From: Streptomyces sp. NBC_00525
GTDB lineage: Bacteria > Actinomycetota > Actinomycetes > Streptomycetales > Streptomycetaceae
Direction: 5' to 3'
Length of the DNA: 64,000 nt
NCBI RefSeq assembly: GCF_036346595.1
Contig: NZ_CP107834.1
Coordinates: 3,038,001-3,102,000 of the forward strand
The notes beneath the pieces were generated by a model. It ran no database searches. It worked only from the letters and a program-made list of their open reading frames with translations, and was not told the origin of the DNA. Numbering within the stretch: position 1 is the stretch's first letter; each line of letters starts with the position of its first letter. Below are positions 1 to 9,730 of the stretch, piece by piece. Position numbers and translations under genes: made by a program.

Positions 1-50
1 CCGACCACGCCCCCGAAGTAATCAACCTGATCCGCACCCGCCTCACGTAA
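1..50 (+). CDS. 3' end of an unidentified protein (truncated by window edge)
   Basis: Only the last 15 codons are in the window. They are read in the frame that ends with TAA at 48-50 and give a C-terminus of DHAPEVINLIRTRLT. A strong hairpin follows 10 bp after the stop, which supports this being the real end of a plus-strand gene. The residues are too few to name a family. Confidence 0.5.
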   Translation, partial: DHAPEVINLIRTRLT

Positions 51-60
51 ACCCACCAAC

Positions 61-90
61 GGCTCCCAGACAGCAGCCTGCCTGGGAGCC
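61..90 (+). terminator. Rho-independent-type hairpin
   Basis: A perfect 9-bp stem, GGCTCCCAG at 61-69 with CTGGGAGCC at 82-90, lies just after the stop codon at 50. There is no U-run, as is usual for Streptomyces terminators. Confidence 0.7.
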
Positions 91-358
91 GAAAGCCCTC
101 AACCAGCCGAACGCGCCCCGTCAGTGCCGAACATGTCGATCAACTGGGAAAGACGCGTCCGGGCGGCCGCACTGCGAACGGGGTTCTTCGGCGGTCACGA
201 GTGGTCCTCCGCCTACGTCCGCTCGACACTCCGTGGGCGCCACCTGGGAAGAGTCCCCGGGAGCCGCCTCGGGACTATGAGCAGACCGCCGACCCCGCCC
301 CTCTCATCCTCCAATTGGTGCATCAACACTCACTTGGCAGGGCACAGGCGGATGACGG

Positions 359-547
359 CTACCGCTTCAGCGCGCGGTAGCGCTTCAGAAGAGCAGTGAT
401 CTCGTCAGGATCGGCGCGACTGTTCAGCTCTGCCAGAAGATCGTCGGGACAGAGCTCGTAGAGATCACCCCACCAGCGTCGCCCCTTGTTGTCCCAGATC
501 CTGTACCCGCCCGGCACTCCACGTGCGACGTACCGCCGTCTGCTCAC
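359..547 (-). CDS. Small basic hypothetical protein (62 aa)
   Basis: I do not recognise a named family. The GTG start at 547 is chosen because GGAAAGGG lies a few bases upstream; the open frame extends further 5' to 643 but that part is low-complexity and lacks a ribosome site. The protein begins VSRRRYVARGVPGG, has a Trp/Arg-rich centre (RIWDNKGRRWWGDLYEL) and ends in a charged helix (DEITALLKRYRALKR). Its size, charge and place beside tRNA genes and an insertion sequence resemble accessory or phage-derived genes, but that is inference only. Confidence 0.55.
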   Translation of the reverse strand: MSRRRYVARGVPGGYRIWDNKGRRWWGDLYELCPDDLLAELNSRADPDEITALLKRYRALKR

Positions 548-795
548 ACTGCCCTTTCCGTCATTGTTTCCCTGGCCGGCAAAGCAGGTCAGGTCGCCAG
601 ATCGGCGACCGGAAGGCCGCGTGCGAACTCCGGGAGGACACACACGGCCTCGTCTTCACGACGAGGTACGGCACTCCGACCGCGCCGGGGAACCTCACCC
701 GCATGTTCGCTCTCCGCGCTCGAGGTGCACCCGAAGATCGCCCAGCGGATTCTTCGCCTGGTACCGGCCGGCCCGGTTGCTGCACGGGCAACGCG

Positions 796-827
796 AGAGG
801 CCCCCAGGATTTCTCCTGGGGGCCTCT
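796..827 (-). terminator. Terminator of tRNA-Arg
   Basis: A perfect 14-bp stem (796-809 with 814-827) around a 4-nt loop sits 10 bp beyond the 3' end of the minus-strand tRNA-Arg gene. Confidence 0.8.
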
Positions 828-836
828 GGCCTGCTG

Positions 837-909
837 TGCACTCGGCAGGATTCGAACCTGCAACCTTCTGATCCGTAGTCAGATGCTCTATCCGTTAAGC
901 TACGAGTGC
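837..909 (-). tRNA. tRNA-Arg (anticodon ACG)
   Basis: Reading the minus strand, a 7-bp acceptor GCACTCG/CGAGTGC encloses a full cloverleaf with discriminator A. The anticodon stem TCTGA/TCAGA holds the loop CTACGGA, giving anticodon ACG. The T arm carries GGTTCGAATCC. CCA is not encoded. Length is 73 nt. This is the inosine-modified Arg tRNA that reads CGN codons. Confidence 0.95.
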
Positions 910-1032
910 TTGTGCTTTCGGGGCTTTTTTCTGCCCCGTCGGCGTTGCGAGAACAACATTACATGACCTGCGCCGGGACGCGAAATCCATTGTCCGGACC
1001 CTGCCTGATCTGGGCAGATGCCGGGAACGGGC

Positions 1033-1061
1033 GAAGCCCCGGTCCTGGGGACCGGGGCTTC
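1033..1061 (-). terminator. Terminator of tRNA-Ser(GCT)
   Basis: The stem GAAGCCCCGGTC (1033-1044) pairs perfectly with GACCGGGGCTTC (1050-1061), just beyond the 3' end of the tRNA. Confidence 0.8.
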
Positions 1062-1071
1062 GGTGGTGGTG

Positions 1072-1163
1072 CGGAGGCGGAGGGATTTGAACCCTCGATC
1101 AGGGGGTTACCCCGAAACCGCATTAGCAGTGCGGCGCCATAGACCGGACTAGGCGACGCCTCC
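1072..1163 (-). tRNA. tRNA-Ser (anticodon GCT)
   Basis: Acceptor GGAGGCG/CGCCTCC with discriminator G, a long variable arm typical of class II tRNAs, and anticodon stem CCGCA/TGCGG around CTGCTAA, giving GCT. Length is 92 nt. It would decode AGC/AGU serine codons. An insertion sequence sits 88 bp upstream of its 5' end, so the tRNA promoter region is close to the insertion. Confidence 0.95.
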
Positions 1164-1287
1164 AGCGCACATCCCGCGCGAGCGCGAGTGGTGCATGCAG
1201 ATGATGACACAGCAACACGCTGTGCCACCAATCGCGGCCTACGGTACTAGGCCGTGTCCGTAAAGTCGATCGCTCGTTACTCCGTTC

Positions 1288-2120
1288 GTGGTGCGTCGAC
1301 ATGAACTGACCGATGAGTCGTGGGCGTTGATCGCTCCGTTGCTGGCGCCGGGGCGGATGGGCCGGCCGGTGCGGGACCGGCGCCAGGTGGTGAACGGGAT
1401 CCTGTGGAAGCTGTCCACCGGGGCCGCCTGGCGTGACCTGCCCGAACGCTACGGCCCGTGGAAGACGGTCTACGAACGCTTCCGCCGCTGGTCCGCCGAC
1501 GGCACCTGGGACCGCCTCCTGGCTCACGTCCAGCAGCACTGTGACGCCGTCGGACAGGTCGACTGGACGATCGTGTGTGTCGACTCCACCACGGTGCGGG
1601 CCCACCAGCACGCGGCCGGGGCCCGAAAAGGGGGCCCTGGGAGGGCGAGGCGCTCGGCCGGTCGCGCGGCGGGCTGACCAGCAAGATCCACCTGGCCTGC
1701 GACGGTCGGGGACGCCCCCTGGCCTTCACCCTGACCGGCGGGAACGTGAACGACTGCACCCAGTTCGAGCCGGTCATGGAACGCATCCGGATCGCCCGGC
1801 CGGGGCCGGGCAGACCCCGGACCCGGCCCGAGCGGGTCGTGGCGGACAAGGGCTACTCGGCCCGCAGGATCCGTGCCTACCTGCGTCGGCGCGGGATCGC
1901 CGCGACGATTCCCGAGCGGATCGACCAGATCAACGGGCGCCTGCGCCGCGGCGAAAGTCTCTGCCGGCTCGATCGGACCGCCTACCGGCGGCGCAACGTC
2001 GTCGAGCGCTGCTTCAGCCGGCTCAAGCAGAACCGGGCCCTGGCCACTCGCTACGACAAACGAGCCGCCCACTACCAAGCAATGGTCACCCTCGCCTGCC
2101 TCCAACTCTGGCTCCCATGA
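1288..2120 (+). CDS. IS5-family DDE transposase, produced by -1 frameshifting
   Basis: The N-terminal frame (1288-1677) starts MVRRHELTDESW and contains the DUF4096-like DNA-binding part and the first catalytic Asp (VCVDSTTVRAHQH). The second frame ends at 2120 and carries the second Asp (VVADKGYSAR) and the Glu (RNVVERCFSRLKQNR). Moving from frame one to frame two needs a single -1 shift near the A4G5 run at 1626-1634, after which the protein reads RKRGPWEGEALGRSRGGL, the expected family continuation. The DDE triad is complete. The alternative is a real one-base mutation that inactivates the gene. Confidence 0.85.
1626..1632 (+). other. Candidate -1 ribosomal slip site
   Basis: The heptamer A AAA GGG lies in the zero frame of the first transposase frame. 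A P-site AAA tRNA can re-pair one base back, and the ribosome then enters the frame of the C-terminal half. The overlap of the two open frames (about 1575-1677) contains this run. Confidence 0.5.
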
Positions 2121-2251
2121 CTTTCCGGACACCCCCTAGGGAGTCGGCCGCGAGGGCAAAGCGGTTGCCGCGCGCAACGCCGGGCCGAGTGGCGCGTTAG
2201 GCATGGCGGGGGCGCCGCCCCCGCAGGTTCAGCCGCCACAGGAGTCCGCAA

Positions 2252-2707
2252 ATGATGCGCCGTCTCGCCCTCACCGCTGTCGCGTCCCTCGCCGCGCTGT
2301 CCGCCGCCGCGCCCGCCGCCTCCGCGGCCGGGCCGCTGCCGCTGCCCCTGTCGCTGCCGCTGCTGCAGGGCCCCGCCGACGACACCCGGCTCACCGTGGT
2401 CGTGGCCGGCTCCGGGAACCCCGAGGCGGACGGGACGTACGAGCTGGAGTGCGGGCCCGCCGGCGGGAGCCACCCGGCCGCGGCGCAGGCCTGCGAGCGG
2501 CTGGAGCAGCTGAGGCTGCAGGGCAGGAACCCGTTCGCCCCCGTTCCCCGCAACGCGATGTGTACGCAGCAGTACGGCGGGGAAGCCACCGCCCGTGTCA
2601 CCGGCACCTGGCACGGGCACCGCGTCGACGCCCGGTTCGCGCGGACCAACGGGTGCGAGATCGCCCGATGGAACGGCGCCCGCCCGGTTCTGCCGAACGT
2701 GAGGTGA
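2252..2707 (+). CDS. Subtilisin-inhibitor-like (SSI family) secreted protease inhibitor
   Basis: A 151-aa preprotein with a Sec signal peptide (MMRRLALTAVASLAAL, cleavage likely after SAA near residue 26). The mature part has the SSI pattern: four cysteines (Cys67, Cys81, Cys104, Cys135) for the two conserved disulfides, the CGPAGG motif, the MCTQQYGG reactive loop and the GTWHGHRV/NGCEIARWN end. SSI proteins inhibit extracellular serine proteases of the subtilisin/trypsin type. Alignment of the loop to SSI (CPM-VYD) puts Gln106 at P1, which is unusual. AGGAG precedes the start; a second in-frame ATG follows immediately. Confidence 0.88.
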   Translation: MMRRLALTAVASLAALSAAAPAASAAGPLPLPLSLPLLQGPADDTRLTVVVAGSGNPEADGTYELECGPAGGSHPAAAQACERLEQLRLQGRNPFAPVPRNAMCTQQYGGEATARVTGTWHGHRVDARFARTNGCEIARWNGARPVLPNVR

Positions 2708-2918
2708 CCCGTCCCCGACCCCGGCGGCCGGTCCGCACGGGGTTCGACGAGGGTCGGAGCCGTACAAGCCGTGCATCACACCTTGGTGAGAGCTCCCCCT
2801 CATCCGCAGTCCCGCGCCCCGCCCCTGCCTTTAGACTCCTTCAGTGACAGCCCGGGGCCCGAGGGGCAAGATGGGGCCGCTGTCGGCAAGGTGCAGTAAT
2901 CAGGGAGGAACCGTCGTC

Positions 2919-5900
2919 GTGAGCAGCAGGCCATCCCGAGGCGCTGCTCGCCTCGCAGCCATACTCGATGCCCTTCCGGACGGGCTCCTGCTCGTCAACT
3001 GCAACGGTACGGTCGTCAACGCCAACACCATCGCCCTCGAAATGTTCGAGACGCCGGGCACCGCGCTCGTCGGTCGCGGGCTGCTCGATCTGCTGCCGGA
3101 GTTCGACTCCAAGCTGATCCCGGGGTCGATGCGCAGGCCGGAGGCTGCGGACGAGCGCGGCCGTACGAAGCCCACGCGCATGGTCGCGCGGCGCACCGAC
3201 GGCCACGAGTACCCCGTAGAGGTGACGAGCGCCAGCCTGGAGGACGGGCAGGCGGCGTACAAGGACGTCCAGGGCTCGTACGGCGGCGGTGGCGGCTATA
3301 CGGGCGACGAGCTGCTGATGCTCGTCGTGCGCGACCTCTCGGGCACCGTGGACACCGAGGCCGAGCTGGCCCGCTCGCAGCGCCAGACCGAGATGATCCT
3401 GCGGGCCGCGGCCGAGGGTGTCGTCGGCACGGACACGGACGGCCGGGTCGTCCTCGTCAACCCCGCCGCCGCGCAGATCCTCGGCTTCCGGGCCAGCGAC
3501 CTCGGCGGCAAGGAGCTGCACCCGCTGATCCTGCACTCGCGCGCGGAGGGCGAGCCGTTCCCGTACGAGGAGTCGCCGCTCGCCGACACGCTCAAGTCGG
3601 GGCGCAAGCATCGGGTGCGCGGCCAGGTTTTGTGGGCCAAGAGCGGGGAACAGGTGCCGGTCGACCTGACCACCGCGCCCGTCCGCGACGGTGACCAGCT
3701 CGTCGGTGCCGTGATGACGTTCACCGACCGTCGCCCCTACGAGGAGCTGGACAAGCGGCGCAGGGACGAGATCGCCGAGCTGACCGCGAACCACACCGCC
3801 GCCGTCGCCGAGCTCACCGAACGGCACGCCGCCGAGACCGCCGCCCTCAAGGAGGCGCACGCCGCCGAGCTCGCCGACCGCACCGAGCGTTACGCCTCCG
3901 AGCTGGAGAAGCAGACCGAGCGGCTGACGGACCTCACCGCCCGGCACGCCCAGCTCACCGCCGTGCTCGGCGAGTCGCTGCGCGGGCCCCTGGAGGAACT
4001 GCGCGGCGAACTGTCGGCGCTCGCCGCCGACCCCGCCGGCCAGCTGTGGCCCGAGGCGAATCAGATCCTTCACCACCTGGCCGCCGGTTACGCGCGCATG
4101 ACGACGCTCATCGACAACGTTCTCGGCTACCAGCGCCTCGACAGCGGCGCGGAAGAGCTGATCAAGTCGCGGGTGCTGCTCGACGGGGTCGTCACCGCGG
4201 GTATCGACGCCGCGGTCGAGCTGATCGGGCCCGGCCGCGCGCAGTTCGCGGTGCACGCTCCGCCGATCGAGGCGGAGGTCGACGCCGGGCGTCTGGTGAC
4301 CGCCGTCGCCCATCTCGTCGCGGATGTCGCCGGTGTCGACTCGACCGGCAAGGCCCGGCTCGTGCCGGGTGGCGGCTATGTGGACTCGACCATCGTCGTC
4401 GCCGCCGCTCAGCGCGGTGACGTCGTGCGCATCGAGGTGCGCGGGCCGTTCGCCGGGGGCGACCCGGTGCACGTGCCGATCGTGAGCGGCATCGTCCGCG
4501 CGCACGGCGGGGTGCTCCAGACGCACGAGATGCCGGGCATGAGCGGCAGTGCGTACGTGCTGGAGGTGCCGATCGGCGCGGGTGCGGGGACGGTGGCGGT
4601 GGCGGAGGCGCCTGCGGTGGCGCTTCCGGCGGTGGAGGCGGCTCCTGGGGTGGCTCCTCCGGTGGTTCCTGCAGTGGCGGCTCCTCCGGTGGGTGCCGAG
4701 GCGCACGTTCCGGCCGGGGCCCTTCCCGGTGCGGAGCCCGATCATGCGGGCCAGGTTCCTGCTGTTTCCGAGGTGCCCGAGGCGGGAAGGGGGCGGCGCC
4801 GGGCACGGCGTTCGTCCACCGACGCCTTCCTGGAGAGCCCCGTGGGCGGCTCCGACGGCTCCGGTGAGCCGCAAGCGGCCCCCGGGGACACCGGCGCGGC
4901 CGCCCCGACCGGGCGCCGGCGCGCGCGCCGTGCGGCGCCCGCCCCCGAGGCGGCGCCGAACGAACTGATCCCCGCCCAGCAGGCGGAGGGCTCCGGGCGC
5001 CGCCGCGGGCGCCCCAGCCCCGCCGAAACGGGCGCCCAGGCACCGGGTCAGGCCCTGGCGCTGCCCGCTGCCGCTCCGGCGGAGGGTGCCGTGGTCACCG
5101 CCGCCGAGGGGGCGCAGGGAGGCCGCCCGCAGCTCGGGCAGACGGTGCCGCCGCAGGGCGTCCCGGCCGAGGCGCAGCTGCCGGTCGCGGCCGGTGGTCA
5201 CCGGGGCAACCCCGGCGACGAGGGCCGGCCGGCCCTTCCTCCGGTCGTCAACGCCGTGGAGTCCTCCGCTGCCGCCGCCTTCTCGAACCTCGACGACGCC
5301 CCTGGTGCGATCGCCTCTCCGCCGTCTCCGGAAGCGTCCGCTTCTGCACCGGCACCGGCACCGCAGCCGACCGGTCGGCGGGCGCGCCGCGCGCTGGCGG
5401 CCGCCCAGGACCGTGCCGCCGCAGACGCCGGACCGCGCGTCCCCTTCGCGCTGCCTCCCGCCGACGCGGACCGCGCCCCTTCGCATGCCGAGGCGCAGGC
5501 GGCCGGCGGGGACGGTTCGTACGGGCGCGGCGTGGGTATGGGCGAGGCTTCGGCCGGTACGCAGGACAGTTCCGGCCCCGCGCCCGATGCCGTGTCCGGT
5601 GCGCCGGAGCACGCCCCCGTGCCGCCGCAGGCCCAGCCCGCGCCCACCGGCCGACGCCGGGCCCGCCACGGCAGTGACACGGGCCCGCAGGCGGCCCAGC
5701 CCGCTCCGTTCGCGCTGCCGGCCCAGGCGGGGACGCCCGCGCCGCCCGGGCCTCCTGCGCCTGGGGCTCCTGCGCCCTCTGTGCCCGCTGCCGAACAGCC
5801 GATGCCCGGTGTTCCAGCGGGACAGCCGGTGCCGGGCGCCCCGGCAGAACAGTCGATGCCCGGTGCCCAGGCCAACGCGCCCTTCGTGCTGCCCGCACAG

Positions 5901-7733
5901 ACCACGCCGGAAACCCCGGCCGAACAGCCCGGCCCGTTCGCCCTGCCGGCCGCAGCCGACCAGTCGGCCGCGCCCCCGGCGGCTCCGGCTCCGGCACCTG
6001 GGACTCCGGCCCACGGGATGCCCGCTGCCCACACTCCGGCGACGGGAACTCCGGGCGGCACCCCGCCCCACGGCATGCCCGCCCCCGCCCCGGCCACCGG
6101 AACCCCGAGCCACGGAACCCCGGCCCCCGGCACTCCAGCCCACGGCACCCCCGCGACGGCCACCCCCGCCCACGGCATGCCGACTCCCCCCGCCCCGGCG
6201 ACCGGCACGTCGGCTCACGACACCCCGGCTCACGCCATGCCCGCCCCTGCCACCGGCACCCCTGCCCACGGCATGCCCACCCCCGGCACTCCGCCCCACG
6301 GCATCCACGCCGCCCCTCCGGCCCCAGGAACCCCTGGCACCGCCATCCCCGCCACAGAACCCGCGCCCCCCGCCGTCCGGGCCGACAACGACGCGTCCGG
6401 GCAAGGCCCCGTCCTGCCCGAAACGCAGAGCACCGGGCGTACCGCCCACACCACCGGCACCGCGGCCCCCGACGCCGCCACGCCCGCCACACCCCCGGCC
6501 CGTCCGCGCACCCTGGCGCCCGCGCCCGACGCGCGGCGGCAGCCGTTGCCCGCCGAGGCGCCCATGCCGGCGTCGGCCGACTCGACGCAGGGGCGCGCGT
6601 TCAGCGTGCGCACGCTCGGGCAGGGCGTGCCGTTCTCCCAGCACATCACCCACCAGCAGAACCAGACGCTCGGCGGCGGCGTGAGCAGTGGCAGCGGCGC
6701 CGGCAGCAGTGTCGGCCGCCGCCGCAAGCTCGCCGCCCCGCCCGAGCCCGATCAGGACGAGCGCCCCGCGCTCCCCACACCGGCACCCGCCGCCCCCGCG
6801 GCACCCGCTCCCACGGCCGCCGCCCCCGCCGGCACCGTGCACGGGCAGGGCTCCGGTCAGTTGCTCTCCGCGCCTCCGGCCGAGGGCCGCGCGTACGCCA
6901 TCGGCGCCCCCGACGAGGGCGCGGCCGAGGGGCCCGAGCCGCTGGACGGTCCCGGTGGCGCGGTCGAGGTCGCCAATCGGCCCTCGCCGCAGCCCGTGGA
7001 CGACGAGCTGCCGCCCGAGCCGCTGGACAACCCGCGCCGTCTGCTGGTCTGGCCCGCGCCCGACGTCTCCACGCAGCAGGCGCTGAGCGATCGCGGCTAC
7101 CGGCCGGTGATCGTGCACTCGCGCGAGGAGGTGGACGCGCAGATCGCCGCGTTCCCTGCCGCGCTGTTCGTAGACCCGCTGACGGGTCCGATCACCCGAA
7201 AGGCGTTGCAGTCCCTGCGGCAGGCCGCCGTGGCGGCCGAGGTGCCTGTTCTGGTGACGGCCGGTCTGGGACAGGCGTCGCGGGAGGCGGCGTACGGTGC
7301 CGACCCCGCCGTACTCCTGAAGGCGCTCGCGCCGCGCGACAGCGAGCAGCATCCGCCGCGCGTCCTGCTGATCGACGAGCACGAGGACATCGCGGTCGCG
7401 CTGACGGAGACGCTGGAGCGCCGGGGCATGCAGGTGGCCTGCGCCGCGACGGACAGCGAGGCGGTCTCGCTGGCGACCCGGATGCGGCCGAACCTGGTGG
7501 TGATGGACCTGATGCAGGTGCGCCGCCGCCGGGCGGGCATCGTGGACTGGCTGCGCGCCAACGGGCAGCTGAACCGCACGCCGCTGGTCGTCTACACCTC
7601 GGCCGGCATCGACCAGTCCGAGTTGCCGAGGCTCAGCTCCGGCGAGACCGTGCTGTTCCTGGCGGAGCGCTCGACGAGCGAAGAGGTGCAGTCCCGCATC
7701 GTGGACCTGCTGGCGAAGATCGGCACGAACTGA
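2919..7733 (+). CDS. Giant PAS / degenerate histidine kinase / receiver-like regulatory protein (1,604 aa)
   Basis: The GTG at 2919 is preceded by GGGAGGA at a good distance; the frame is open upstream to 2844. Domains in order: PAS 1 (about 11-130), PAS 2 (about 150-275), a heptad-like coiled coil (280-346, repeated Ala-Glu-Leu runs), a dimerisation/ATPase-like region (350-555) where no SHELRTP-type H-box histidine is seen, a very long Pro/Ala-rich linker (560-1370) with at least five GRRRARR-type basic motifs and short TPAHGMP repeats, then two receiver-like domains (1371-1470 and 1481-1604). The last keeps the phospho-acceptor-like Asp1530 (VVMDLM) but not an obvious conserved Lys. It is likely a cytoplasmic scaffold or signalling hub rather than an ordinary kinase. 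No cognate partner is adjacent. Confidence 0.8.
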   Translation: MSSRPSRGAARLAAILDALPDGLLLVNCNGTVVNANTIALEMFETPGTALVGRGLLDLLPEFDSKLIPGSMRRPEAADERGRTKPTRMVARRTDGHEYPVEVTSASLEDGQAAYKDVQGSYGGGGGYTGDELLMLVVRDLSGTVDTEAELARSQRQTEMILRAAAEGVVGTDTDGRVVLVNPAAAQILGFRASDLGGKELHPLILHSRAEGEPFPYEESPLADTLKSGRKHRVRGQVLWAKSGEQVPVDLTTAPVRDGDQLVGAVMTFTDRRPYEELDKRRRDEIAELTANHTAAVAELTERHAAETAALKEAHAAELADRTERYASELEKQTERLTDLTARHAQLTAVLGESLRGPLEELRGELSALAADPAGQLWPEANQILHHLAAGYARMTTLIDNVLGYQRLDSGAEELIKSRVLLDGVVTAGIDAAVELIGPGRAQFAVHAPPIEAEVDAGRLVTAVAHLVADVAGVDSTGKARLVPGGGYVDSTIVVAAAQRGDVVRIEVRGPFAGGDPVHVPIVSGIVRAHGGVLQTHEMPGMSGSAYVLEVPIGAGAGTVAVAEAPAVALPAVEAAPGVAPPVVPAVAAPPVGAEAHVPAGALPGAEPDHAGQVPAVSEVPEAGRGRRRARRSSTDAFLESPVGGSDGSGEPQAAPGDTGAAAPTGRRRARRAAPAPEAAPNELIPAQQAEGSGRRRGRPSPAETGAQAPGQALALPAAAPAEGAVVTAAEGAQGGRPQLGQTVPPQGVPAEAQLPVAAGGHRGNPGDEGRPALPPVVNAVESSAAAAFSNLDDAPGAIASPPSPEASASAPAPAPQPTGRRARRALAAAQDRAAADAGPRVPFALPPADADRAPSHAEAQAAGGDGSYGRGVGMGEASAGTQDSSGPAPDAVSGAPEHAPVPPQAQPAPTGRRRARHGSDTGPQAAQPAPFALPAQAGTPAPPGPPAPGAPAPSVPAAEQPMPGVPAGQPVPGAPAEQSMPGAQANAPFVLPAQTTPETPAEQPGPFALPAAADQSAAPPAAPAPAPGTPAHGMPAAHTPATGTPGGTPPHGMPAPAPATGTPSHGTPAPGTPAHGTPATATPAHGMPTPPAPATGTSAHDTPAHAMPAPATGTPAHGMPTPGTPPHGIHAAPPAPGTPGTAIPATEPAPPAVRADNDASGQGPVLPETQSTGRTAHTTGTAAPDAATPATPPARPRTLAPAPDARRQPLPAEAPMPASADSTQGRAFSVRTLGQGVPFSQHITHQQNQTLGGGVSSGSGAGSSVGRRRKLAAPPEPDQDERPALPTPAPAAPAAPAPTAAAPAGTVHGQGSGQLLSAPPAEGRAYAIGAPDEGAAEGPEPLDGPGGAVEVANRPSPQPVDDELPPEPLDNPRRLLVWPAPDVSTQQALSDRGYRPVIVHSREEVDAQIAAFPAALFVDPLTGPITRKALQSLRQAAVAAEVPVLVTAGLGQASREAAYGADPAVLLKALAPRDSEQHPPRVLLIDEHEDIAVALTETLERRGMQVACAATDSEAVSLATRMRPNLVVMDLMQVRRRRAGIVDWLRANGQLNRTPLVVYTSAGIDQSELPRLSSGETVLFLAERSTSEEVQSRIVDLLAKIGTN

Positions 7734-7758
7734 CCGGCGCACCGAGGCATACGACGAC

Positions 7759-7786
7759 GGCGGTACGGGTAGGCACCCGTACCGCC
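7759..7786. terminator. Bidirectional terminator between PAS gene and fadD
   Basis: A perfect 12-bp stem, GGCGGTACGGGT with ACCCGTACCGCC, around a 4-nt loop lies between two convergent genes. Confidence 0.8.
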
Positions 7787-7832
7787 CTCGCTCTGTCTGC
7801 CCGTACCGCCCTCACGCTGTCCGGACAGCGGA

Positions 7833-9482
<1,650 letters not shown>

Positions 9483-9534
9483 GGCGTCCTCCCGGTAGGC
9501 GCTACGCGGCAGTAGGGTTCCGCTGATTCTGCTC

Positions 9535-9552
9535 ACATACCGAGCGGTATGT
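9535..9552. promoter_or_regulatory. Palindromic operator upstream of fadD
   Basis: ACATACCG-AG-CGGTATGT is a perfect 8+2+8 inverted repeat. Its position in the promoter region of an acyl-CoA ligase, and its resemblance to TetR-family operators of fatty-acid genes in actinobacteria, point to a lipid-responsive repressor site. Both the binding protein and the function are inferred. Confidence 0.65.
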
Positions 9553-9730
9553 CACTAGCCGCGAGGGTACGAATCGGTGACGTCCGCCAATTTCGTACCG
9601 TCCGTGACGGACAACGGACGTTTCCGTTCCGCTTTACGTTCCGCCTACGGGGGGATCGGACCGGAGACGCTGCTGTACGGGGACGGCGCGGCGAAACCGG
9701 TGTCGGCGGGCCGGGTCGTGACGCGCCCGC

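Larger units (their letters stand above)
1251..2135 (+). mobile_element. IS5-family insertion sequence (IS427-like), 885 bp
   Basis: Terminal inverted repeats are visible: the left end, GCCGTGTCCGTAAAGTC from 1251, matches the reverse complement of the right end, GGGGTGTCCGGAAAGTC ending at 2135, at 14 of 17 positions. CTAG flanks both sides (1247-1250 and 2136-2139), consistent with a target duplication. The element carries one transposase split over two frames, as in IS427-group elements. Both ends and the catalytic residues look intact, so it may be active. Confidence 0.85.

Noticed and set aside
99..192. Short minus-strand frame ending SQLIDMFGTDGARSAG before a stop at 99
   Set aside because: It looks slightly protein-like, but it is preceded by an in-frame stop and lacks any start codon, so at most it is a fragment of a lost gene.
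124..399. 91-aa plus-strand open frame between the first terminator and the small basic protein
   Set aside because: Its composition is typical of an antisense or random GC-rich frame, with no ribosome site and no recognisable motif.
837..1163. Integrated element attachment site at the tRNA genes
   Set aside because: I searched for a direct repeat of the tRNA 3' ends within the window and found none. An element could lie outside the left edge, but nothing here shows it.
2841..7742. A 1,633-aa open frame on the minus strand opposite the PAS gene
   Set aside because: It is a mirror frame created by the GC-rich third positions of the real gene. It has no domain pattern, and the plus-strand protein shows clear PAS and receiver domains with a ribosome site.
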